Source: Lasioglossum baleicum
Lineage: Eukaryota > Arthropoda > Insecta > Hymenoptera > Halictidae
Assembly (NCBI RefSeq): GCF_051020765.1
Contig: NC_134932.1
Location: 5,456,001-5,520,000 of the forward strand
DNA length: 64,000 bases
Direction of reading: 5' to 3'
A program made the translations under genes and the position numbers. Positions 42,710-52,429 of this stretch are shown here, in pieces. Position 1 is the stretch's first letter. Every line of letters starts with the position of its first letter. The notes beneath the pieces are model-generated. The model searched no databases and was not told the origin of the DNA. It was given only the letters and a program-made list of their open reading frames with translations.

Positions 42710-44910
42710 GTGCTACTTCCGGAATTTCTTAAAGTATAATTAATAAGTTAAACATTCCGGTTTTACACGGCGATATTAGCATAACTCTGAACTTTACTTT
42801 CCATTTTTTCGGTGTACCAGCACACGATCCCGTTCGTTCGACGAAAACCGGCAACGCATTTTGTTAAAAGGGTGGTGAACGGTGCCGGACCGTAGACCGG
42901 TTTATTAATTAACAGGAACGACAATACCGATACAAGGCAGGTACCGTGTTCCCTAATTCTGACGATGGTTGACGCACAGCGCACCGCGCCAACTGTGTTA
43001 CAATACTAGGCAACGACTTGCGCAAACACTTAGGGTGATCCCGGAGTGTACGTTTGTTTAGTTACATTCCCGTGCACATTGCCGGGCGAGAGAATGGTTG
43101 CTTATGCCCGCATGTACCCTCGCTGAAAATACACATGCTCGATTATACCGAGCGTTAAACGTGACAAGGTACGGGCGTAGTAATTGCGTCACGCTATTAC
43201 ATTTAATTAAAAGTTCGCCCCTCCTGCCCCTCCACCATCCCCATCTCCTTCTCAACCTCGCCGGCAATGCTCCGAAGAAATCCGATTGTTCGATGCTTAA
43301 TATAACGAGAAAACGCGGAGCGAAGTTGCGCGGGTTACGCGCTGCAAGTTACAATTAAGCTCGCGTAAGCGTCCTCTAACAAAGGGATCGCATCGAATGG
43401 AAAAATCGTTTCCAACAAATCGCACTGTTTTTTCACGTCGACCGGCTTAAACCGGCCTCCACTGGCTCGTAATTTTCAAGTCCCGTCGTGCCACAGCTAT
43501 TTGTCAACGCGCGTACCGCCGCTGGATAATTAATAATACATATTTCGAAATTGTTATGATAATGCACCTATAATCGATTGGATATTATTCAAAGCGAGAG
43601 GTATTTATTTGCAATTACCACCGCGGCTTGTAAATGTAATAAATTTCAGCCGATTCCGCGAATTTGACAATATCTCCTGCATTGTACTGTGCACAATCGA
43701 AGTATTTTTTCCGCACGTTTTTCTTACCGAACAGGATTCGTCACGTTCACACTTGCAACTCGAACGAATGAATGAAAAAATTTGGTGAGTTTATGACAGA
43801 ACTAAACAAGTGATACATATTTGAAACAGTGAAAAGATTAAAAGCCTTCAAGAATATAGACAGAAAACAATTTTTTATATTAAATCGCGTTGGTTCTTTA
43901 TGTTACTTTAAACGTAAAGTTCTTTACATTATTTTTACAAAAATTTATGTAGTCAATCGGTAACGTAATTTCCCCCAGTTTTTTGCTCTCTCTCCCTTTT
44001 TCATAGTAAATGAGGTTGCGACAACACAACAAAATAACGAACTACTTAACAAAGAAAACGTGTAAGAAAATAAATTACGCAAAAATAATGCAGCTTCGTC
44101 GAACAATTTTATACAGCTAATTTTATTTTGAATAGCCTAACGAGATTGGTCACCTTCCCGTTTAAAAAATCGAATTTTTATAAATTCTCTTATAGTTTTA
44201 TATTTGTAAAATGTAATGATCCTTAATAACATTTCCGAAAGCATAGCATATTTTCGGATGGTCAAGGTGGTCTGGCCCCTTCAGGTGCAAACAGGATCAA
44301 ATTTCGTGGTATTAGAATTTTAATGTACATCGACCACCATCTCGTACAGTTCAGCGGCCATCTTACCGTCGACAGGTGGAGCCCAGGCGTTTCGAGACCG
44401 TTGAATATTACTTATGCAAATCTTGCCGTGGAACCTTTTAACGGAGACCTGACGGTGGCTAGCAGCCGGCCATCTTTACGGACAGCGAGATTTAACCTTT
44501 AAGCTCACTCCGGCCCGTTAATTTTAATTGGGTCGTGAAAACAAACGTCCCAAGGAACGAGTCGTACTGCACACCCGCGTTTTACATCCCTTCTGATGAC
44601 GCGGACGTTCTTAATCCAGCGAGCTGATGTTGTGGCAGCTCCCAGAGTTTACCCGGTCGTGAACATCACACCCGGCTCAGCCGTTGCTGATTCGCCGACA
44701 GGCAAATCTTGTTGATAGGTCCAGGTAATCCTCTCCGGCGAAGAAATCACCGAGAAAAAATATTCGTTCCGTCCTCGGCATTTAAATCCTGATTTTATGG
44801 TGAGTCTGAGCCGGTGACATTCCGAGTAGGCCTCTTAATTGACTCTGGACTGATCTTCGTTATAAAGCGGCTTGAATCACAGTAAAAAAGCAAATTTTGT
44901 GCTTGAAATG
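42710..44910. other. Noncoding region, no recognised gene
   Basis: Short overlapping frames without motifs. A pyrimidine-rich stretch is near 43220-43255. Confidence 0.4.
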
Positions 44911-44919
44911 TGACCAAAT

Positions 44920-45259
44920 GGGTCCCATGGAAATCACAGACACAGATTTCTCCGACACGGTTTTCGCCGACAACGAATTTGATCGATAACGATTTTAACC
45001 GACAACGAATTTGATCCACAACGAATTGAGGCACAGTATGACAATATTGTATGATAATACTGTATGATAATGCATACTGTGGTGGTCTTAAGTTGTTGTG
45101 GATCAAATTCGTTGTCGCTCAAAATCGTTGTCGATGAAATTCGTTGCTGGTTAAAGGCGTGTCGGCCAAAGCTATTGTCGGTCAAATCTGGAGTCGGTGA
45201 AATGTTTTCGGTCAAAAACCGTGTCGGAGAAATCTGTGTCGGTGATTTCCATGGGACCC
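44920..45259. mobile_element. hAT-like MITE, GGGTCCCATGG termini
   Basis: 340 bp with 8-bp target duplication GACCAAAT (44912-44919 and 45260-45267). Inverted termini run from GGGTCCCATGG through CAGATTTCTCCGACACGG. The interior repeats GACAACGAATTTGATC-like units. Same family as 12162-12373. Confidence 0.85.
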
Positions 45260-46016
45260 GACCAAATACACCATAGTGTCTAAGAGTTACCGAGCCCAGC
45301 AATCTTTTATTCACAGGGTGCGCCGTTCTGCAGCCTTATTTCGAACAACAGAATTAACCCTAACTGCTGATTCGTTACAATAGTGATTCTCATGGGCCGT
45401 TTGAATTTTGCGGGGCTCCGCACTCGAGATAACGGCGCAAGGCCGGGAACAAAGACGATGATTTGCGTACCGCGAGACGGAAATGCGTTTTATAATGTAA
45501 ATAAAAAGCGCGGAGGGGGATTATAGTTGGTTGAGTGGCTTTTAAAGACCTTTTCATTTCCCGCGGAGCGCACGCGGCAAGGCGCTCGGCGACGTCTTCA
45601 GTCGTTCCGCATTTTTTAATTAGCACGATAACCTTTATAAAGCAACAAAATCTCATTTCCCTAGCCGCGCGCGCTCCCTTCGAGCGGTTAATAAAAATCA
45701 CCGGGCGTTCGTTCGCTTTATGCGACGCTGCGATTCAACCTTAATGGCGCAACGTTCCGGCTACTTTTTCCCCTTCTTGGCGTTCAGGCCAATTTCGTAT
45801 TTCCGAGAACAAGATAGTGGATTATTGTTAACACATTGTAGTGGGACAGATCTTTCTCCAACGCCATCTTTTATCAAAATTCAGCCAACCTTGCCAACCG
45901 AAGCGTCCACGCGTATCATTTTGCAAACACTCGAATATTTTTCGCGTACATGTAAACAAGCACTCCTGTTCGTTTTATAATTTCGACTTCTAACGCGCAA
46001 TTGTTGGCATTTGGTA

Positions 46017-46579
46017 TACAGGGTGTCCCACGCAACTGGAACAGGCTGTACTTCCCAAACGATCGGGACTAGAGGAAAATGTTATAAGAAAAAGTGGAAT
46101 GGCATTTAGACGGTGCATACTACGCAACTAATTTTATGCACTTTTGTGCATCGGTGCATCAGAAAAATGCAACTGCACTTTTTTTAAAAATGGAAACTTA
46201 CATTTCTGACTGCATCAATCGATGCAATTTGTTGTGCTCTACATAAAAGTACTAACATACTTATGCCCTAAATTCATTCGTTAGGAAGTTATGGAGACTT
46301 CGTTAGGAGACCGAAATAGTTCAGTGAACTTTTAGCTTCGATAACTTCTTAACGAATAAGTTTAGGGCATAAGTATGTCAGTACTTTTATGTAGAGCACA
46401 ACAAACTGCATCGTTTGGTGCAGTCAAAAATGTAGGTTTCCATTTTTAAAAAAAGTGCAGTTGCGTTTTTCTGATGCACCGATGCACAAAAGTGCACAAA
46501 ATTTTTTCTTATAACATTTTCCTCTATTCCCGACCGTTTAGGAGGTACAGCCTGTTCCAGTTGCGTGGGACACCCTGTA
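46017..46579. mobile_element. Foldback element with TACAGGGTGTCCCACGC termini
   Basis: Inverted repeats of more than 200 nt: the left end TACAGGGTGTCCCACGCAAC returns as the complement before 46579. An inner pair, TTTAGGGCATAAGTATGT and its complement, surrounds the centre near 46300. It is non-coding. Confidence 0.75.
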
Positions 46580-46915
46580 TACCAGCATTCAATACGCAGC
46601 ACAGAAATTACTCGTATAATTGCTGTATTTATTTACTGTATTTACTGTATTTACACGGCCTTGTATTTACACGGCATTGAATTCCAAATTACCGCTGCGT
46701 GAGGAACACTTGCGAAGCTGACGCAATTGCCAGATGCGCATTGAAAGAGTATTTCATTGGAAACGTTTGAAAATAATCAGACTAGAAACATCGGGCATAA
46801 AAAGTTTTACGCTTTCAGCATATTACAAAAAGAGCGGTTTATTTCTGCATTGATTACGGATTTGCTACCGACGCGATTTCCCGCCGAGTTTATTATCTAT
46901 CAATATGATAACCGA

Positions 46916-46968
46916 GTCACGATGCATTTAGACGTGTCCACGCGATAGATGCAGCGATGTATATAAAG
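46916..46968 (+). promoter_or_regulatory. GTCACGA motif and TATA box of the 47036 gene
   Basis: GTCACGA at 46916-46922 and TATATAAAG at 46960-46968. The stretch GATAACCGAGTCACGATGCA is repeated upstream of 47714. Confidence 0.65.
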
Positions 46969-47035
46969 CAGCGAAGTGTGCGTCGATATTAATGGAAGCA
47001 AGGGCTTGACAAGAAAAAAAATCATATTTCGGAAA

Positions 47036-47360
47036 ATGAAGCTTGCTGTTCTCGCACTTTCCGTGGTTGTTGTGTCGGCGTTTTATATCATGCCATCCGA
47101 AGCCGATGTAAGTTTTTGCACTGTGTCGACTGTCGCCGAAAATTTGATCATTTATTCGGGATTTGTTCAGTTTCTGTCCGAGTAGTAATTGATGTCGCTC
47201 ACAGGTTTCATTTTTGTCTGTATTGCGTGTATTTTAGGACAACGGGCCCGTTGATATTGGCAACCGTTTCGGAGACGAGGCTGATAACATAAATGACACC
47301 AGAAATGAAATATATTTGAAAAACATGAACATTTATTTGTTTCTAGTTCCAACGATATAA
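47036..47360 (+). CDS. Secreted acidic peptide, MFxKM-related family, extended C-terminus
   Basis: Exon 1 47036-47107 (24 codons; signal peptide ending P-S-E-A-D, gtaagt donor) and exon 2 47238-47360 (40 residues). The sister start M-F is I-F here (ATA), so translation starts at the internal Met. Exon 2 opens D-N-G-P-V and has N-R-F-G where the orphan exon at 48189 has I-R-L-G-stop. The stop has been lost and the frame extends about 28 residues. Third-position changes against the 47714 gene support this frame. It contains no cysteine. Function unknown; a short secreted peptide is inferred. Confidence 0.6.
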
Positions 47361-47619
47361 TAAGGGGAGTCCAAATTTCACAATCTAATATAAGCTAAAA
47401 TATATTGTATTCGATTATTTTTGTATTTGCTTCAAATATGCAGCGCGCATCTTTTTAAGAATACTTTTTACGTAACATTTATATTTACGACGACATTGAA
47501 CGAATGCAGGAGCGGATATTAAAAACTTTTGCAACATCTTGCCAACAAAACAGTGCAGTGTTTTTTCGATTACGCGTTTATGGTTTCGAAAATTTATTAC
47601 GTATCGAAATGATAACCGA

Positions 47620-47672
47620 GTCACGATGCAATTAAATGTATTCACGCCATAGATACAGCCATGTATATAAAA
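47620..47672 (+). promoter_or_regulatory. GTCACGA motif and TATA box of the 47714 gene
   Basis: GTCACGA at 47620-47626; TATATAAAA at 47664-47672, 42 nt before the ATG. Confidence 0.6.
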
Positions 47673-47713
47673 CAGCGAACTGCGCGCACTAGGGCTACAC
47701 AAAAATAAAAATC

Positions 47714-48006
47714 ATGTTTTGGAAAATGAATCTTGCTATTCTCATACTGTCCGTGGCTACTGTGTCGGCGTTTTATATCGAACCCTTTGAAGCCGATGTA
47801 AGATTTACTCAGAATTTGTTTATTTTTTGTTCGAGCGGTAATTTGTATCGCTCGCAAGTTTCATTTTTATCTGATTACGTGTATTTTAGGACAACGGGCC
47901 TGTTGAACATGACAACCGTTTTGGGGACCGGTCAAAAAACATAAATGACACCAGAAATGCAATATATTTAAAAGATATAAACGTTTATCTTCTTAGATAT
48001 ATATAA
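47714..48006 (+). CDS. Tandem copy of the 47036 gene
   Basis: Exon 1 47714-47797 (28 codons, MFWKM start as in the minus-strand family, gtaaga donor) and exon 2 47890-48006 (38 residues, D-N-G-P-V start, N-R-F-G-D in the middle). The repeat period against the 47036 gene is about 680 bp and includes promoter and 3' flank. Four synonymous third-position differences in the first half of exon 2 suggest that part is under selection; the second half may be untranslated in origin. It could alternatively splice to the orphan exon at 48189, which is in phase. Confidence 0.62.
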
Positions 48007-48106
48007 GCTAAAATATCTTGTATCCACTATTCCTGTATTTGTTTCAAATATGTGACGCATCTTTTTAAAGTGTATAAAACAGTTATGATTTATTTCATTT
48101 CGCTAA

Positions 48107-48230
48107 ACTGTGAGACATTGCTGAGCTATAGTGTATAGTCTTCACAGAACAATCATTTGTAATCATTTTCATTTTATCTGTTTGTTAGGCCACGACCAAG
48201 AGCCCTGACATTGTCATACGCTTGGGATAA
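48107..48230 (+). pseudogene. Orphan second exon ending RLG-stop
   Basis: Exon 48189-48230, after a tttgttag acceptor, encodes 13 residues ending I-R-L-G-stop in phase 0, an amidation-type end like the 13194 gene. No signal exon precedes it. The preceding 80 nt (TTTCGCTAAACTGTG onwards) is repeated at 48.55 kb. It may be a relic or an alternative 3' exon of the 47714 gene. Confidence 0.5.
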
Positions 48231-48554
48231 CTAAAAGCGTAACGTAAATGGCAGCGGAGACGGACATAAAAAGATGAATTGAAATATATTTGAAAGACAA
48301 ACATTTCTTTTATCCTAATCACATCGATATAATAAAAGGCATCTGAATGTAGCGAACTAATATAAATTGAGAAATTTAGTATGCAATTATTCGTACATTT
48401 ATTTAAAACATTAAGCACATCTTAAATATAAGTACCTTTGACGTTTGTATATATAATTGCGATAATAATAGTAGAAGATAACAATATTGATAAGAAAAAT
48501 AGGGTAAAGCAACAGTTACAAATCGATAACCGTGTATTGCCTCTCAATTTTCCC

Positions 48555-48733
48555 TTTTCGCTAAACTGTGGAACATTTCTGAGCGGTAGTGTATAGTCTT
48601 CGCGAACTAACGTAATCGGAAACAATCGTGTGTAATCATGTTACTTATATCTGTTCAACAGAATTCACGTAAGAGCACTTACGTTGTTCTAAATGTTCAT
48701 AAGGGCACCTGGATGTTACAACTTAATATATAA
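48555..48733 (+). pseudogene. Second orphan exon, degenerate
   Basis: Starts after an aacag acceptor at 48661 and aligns with the 48189 exon (S-R-K-S-T in place of T-T-K-S-P), but the RLG end is lost and the frame runs on to a stop at 48733. A tandem relic. Confidence 0.5.
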
Positions 48734-48739
48734 TAATAA

Positions 48740-49740
48740 ATAAATTTTGTACTTAATCATTCTTGTATTTCATTCGAACATAAAACTCATCAAATGCACT
48801 TCCACCAAATTACGTAGAAAATATTTTCGTACCTCATCACCGCTGAGTGACTGCATTTAAGTGAACTGTCTCGTACACCGTAAATTAATAAACACTTGTG
48901 TCATTTCATTCCTCCTCGGCGGAAATACTGTCAATCGGACAGCTGCTCAAAGGTTAACACGATATTACTGTTTAGAATTCCGCTGAGCGAGAAAGGGAAG
49001 GAGAAAAAGAGAGGGACGTCGCTCTCGGTGGCGTTTTCTAATTAAGGTTCCGGGCAAATCACGTACAAAGAGCCGGTGAATGCTTTCACATTTGAATCGT
49101 CAGTCGAAGGAACGGGCCGGACGCCGCGCGCCGTCGAGAAAATTCATGATGATGAAGGCCGCGGTTAAAGAAATGAAAACTCATCGGGTAAAGACGTGCC
49201 GTGCGAAGATCGAAAAAGGATGAGTCACTATACGGTGCCGGGGCCAGGAGACGAAGAAGAAGGGTAAAGGAGGTAGACAAGATAGAGAAGGAAGAGAAGA
49301 CAGAGAGTAGGTAGAGAAGGTCGCGGTACCGCTGGTGCCGGTGACCTTTTTCCCTACCCTTAACGTTACCCGAGCCAAGGAATCGCCTATTCCTTGTTCT
49401 TCCGCGTCGCACGGACACCGTCTCTTCTTATAAAATATCCACGACGACAGCTGCATACCTACGCGATAGATCGCATAACGCAAAAACGTTGCTCCGTTAG
49501 CTTATTGCGCATGTCATGTCGCCGGCGACATTATGTTGTCGTTACCCTCGACCGATTCGTCTAGCCTTTGTTTTCACCATTTTCCCCACGATAATGTCGT
49601 CCATGGATTATCGGCTAACACCGCCAGCAGTCAAAGTGAATACCTTATAACTTATAACGCTAGGATCCACTGTTTTATGTCCACTAAGACCATGGACGCG
49701 CTTCTGCCATAGATGGATTATACACGGACTCGTTTAAATA
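48740..49740. other. Noncoding, purine/pyrimidine-rich stretch
   Basis: A GAAGGAGA-type purine-rich tract lies at about 49250-49320. The longer overlapping frames here follow from this skew and are not supported as genes. Confidence 0.4.
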
Positions 49741-49747
49741 AATATTG

Positions 49748-49748
49748 T

Positions 49749-49779
<31 letters not shown>

Positions 49780-49782
49780 TTA
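49748..49782. repeat. TA microsatellite
   Basis: Alternating TATA with one TG interruption. Confidence 0.85.
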
Positions 49783-49815
49783 AGTTAAGTTATTTATATA
49801 TTTGTGACACTAATT

Positions 49816-50195
49816 TTTGACCAGCTAAATTAACTTTTATTATGGTAGTTTTAATAAACCGAATTTTGTTAGGTGGTTCAGAAAGCAAATTTGCTGAAAT
49901 AGTTTTAGAATTGTTGGGTACTGTTAAATGTACTAAAAGCAACGTGAACAATTCCGTTATTTTTACAATAAAAAGTAAAGGGACACGCGCATGTGATATT
50001 CAGTTTGACCAGCTAAATTAATTTTTATTATGCTAGTTTTAATAAACCGAATTTTGTTAGGTGGTTCAGAAAGCAAATTTGCTGAAATGATTTTAGAATT
50101 GTCGGGCACTGTTAAAAATGCTGAAAGCAACGTGAACAATTCCGTTATTTTCACAATGAAAAGTAAAGGGACACGCGCATGTGATATTCAGTTTG
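49816..50195. repeat. Tandem duplication, two units of 188 bp
   Basis: GACCAGCTAAATTAA recurs at 49819 and 50007, and the units stay about 90-95 percent alike by eye through GGGACACGCGCATGTGATAT. No element ends were recognised. Confidence 0.85.
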
Positions 50196-50199
50196 ACTT

Positions 50200-50823
50200 C
50201 GTAGAAACCTGACCTGTAGGCATGCCCTGCAGAAAGGAAACGAAAAAACGCTGAAACCTGCAGAACAGGGAGTCAGTGTTTCACAAGAGTCTCAATTTCC
50301 AGCTGCAACAAGCATACTCCAGCGTTGCAAAGTTTCATGATCCATTAAATATCAAATAAACAAGTGACAGCCTTTGGAAAAACAGAGTTGGAACCCTCGT
50401 CCTGATCCGTTAAGTGCATGTTCCATTAAGGCCGTGGCAAAACTGTTACTCCACATTCAGTTCGAAACGTTCATCGTTGTTTTTTTTTTACAATTCTCTG
50501 ACAACCGTTGATAATATTCGTTTTGAGTTCTCTGATCGGACAGGAACTGTTGCAATCATCCGGTAGTTGAATAAACAATTTCGTCGATGAAGGGTCGCAC
50601 GATTCGCGCACAAATATTTCACGATCATACCCGAGCAAAAAGGCTTTGCTGTCGCGCGACAGAACGTTTTTTCAGAGAACGAACCTCAAGGGAGGAACGT
50701 CGGCCGCAAATCGATACCAGAAAGAAAATAAGGAGCTCAGACGGAGGAAAACTCGGCAACATTCGTATTGTCTTCGTACGCGTCACGATTTACCAGACGC
50801 TCGTAACGTATTCGCTACGCCAT
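50200..50823. other. Noncoding stretch
   Basis: No supported gene or repeat. Confidence 0.4.
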
Positions 50824-51270
50824 CACAGTGGGACCTTTCGTCCAAATCGGAGACAAAATCAAAGAACTTTTGATAGAAATGAGGTAGAGCGATGAAAATT
50901 TTTTATAATTAAAACTGAAACTTGGCAGAATATGGGAAAAATAGGGAGATTGTGGTACGAACGTTTTATAACCTTGAAAAAATTCGTTAAACTTTCACAA
51001 TTTCAAGAAAATCGCGGTTTTTTTCAATACTGATTTTTCATGCTGATGTGTAGCATGTTAAAAAAAAATCTTTTCTGCACGTGGTATTGAAAAAACCGCA
51101 ATTTTCTTGAAATTCTCGAGGTTATAAATCGTTCGTACCACAATCTCCCTATTTTTCCCATATTTTGCCAAGTTTCAGCTTTAATTTTAAAAAAAATTTC
51201 ATCGCTCTACCTCATTTTTATCGAAAGTTCTTTGATTTTGTCTCCGATTTGGACGAAAGGTCTCACTGTG
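50824..51270. mobile_element. Transib-like MITE (CACAGTG termini)
   Basis: Inverted arms of about 200 nt: CACAGTGGGACCTTTCGTCC on the left and GGACGAAAGGTCTCACTGTG on the right. CGCCAT flanks both sides. It is non-coding. Same kind of terminus as 39452-40265. Confidence 0.65.
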
Positions 51271-51279
51271 CGCCATATA

Positions 51280-51978
51280 GCGACTATTGTAGCGTTTGCG
51301 CTATGTCGCGCAATGATCGGTGTTTAACGAGCTACAATAATTCACAAGGAAACTTTTCCTGCCAGCACTGAACGATACTACTTCTGTCCAACTGTGACCC
51401 GCCAGCGAGTAACGAGCACTTCGTACCTGGGAAATTTTCACGATGTCATGTCGTTCGCGGTTGAGGGTTTTGTCTTTGCTAATGACAAGACTGCTTACGC
51501 GCGGAAATATGAAAACGGGGAAAAATAGAGAAAGAAAGGGGATGAAAACTTATCCGGGGCGGAAAGCACATGAGAGACCGTTTTCCAGGGACGCGGTTGT
51601 TACTTATCTCATAATATGCAGTTACCACACCGCGCTTCTAAAGCCGAGTGAAACTTTGATGCCATTCTCCTCGAAAGTAGTTTGTGTACATTTTCTCGCG
51701 CAAATTTCCTGGCATTCCCCGGAGGTGCGCGAATGCCGGTTACCTTTCTGAACGGGGAATAAAATTCTTCATATAATTTTGTAATAACGCGAATCGGCTC
51801 CATTGAATCTGCGTTTCGTTCGGCCCAAAGCGCCGGCGCTGTGCCGATTCAATATGGCGCGCGTTGGTCGATTTGTTCGAAAACGTGGACAAAATTAAAA
51901 AAAGATATTTCTATGGAATCTAATCAGCGTTATATGCAGTACATAGTTTCTTATTCATTTCGATGTTTTTAGTGGCGG
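51280..51978. other. Noncoding stretch
   Basis: No supported gene or repeat. Confidence 0.4.
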
Positions 51979-51986
51979 ACGAAAAG

Positions 51987-52413
51987 CAGAGCTGGGCATT
52001 AATCGATTAAAATTTTAATCATGATTGATTGATTAATGTGTACAATTAAAAGAAGAAATCATCGAATAATCCACGATTGCATTAATCGATTGATGAAGTT
52101 AATCGTCAATCGTTGATTAGAAGAAGAAATCATCGAAAAAGAAATATAAAAGCACGTAAACAAAGTTTATATTATATGTACCTGTATATAGACAATACAC
52201 CTAAATTCAGTTTACATTTTTTTCAGTATTCATACAGATTTGATTCCGTATTTCATTTAGAAATTTCAGCAGTTAATCATTAATCAATTATCCGATTGAC
52301 GATTAATAATCGTTAACCGCAATTAACGACTAAACTAGGAGATAAATTGTTAATTGCGATTAACGATTGAAGTAGAAATCGTCAATCGTTGACTACATTT
52401 TTACCCAACTCTG
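51987..52413. mobile_element. hAT-like MITE with 8-bp target duplication
   Basis: Termini CAGAGCTGGGCA and TACCCAACTCTG, flanked by ACGAAAAG at 51979-51986 and 52414-52421. The interior is a mosaic of ATTAATCGATT / AATCGTTGAT repeats. It is non-coding. Confidence 0.88.
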
Positions 52414-52429
52414 ACGAAAAGTTCTTTAA

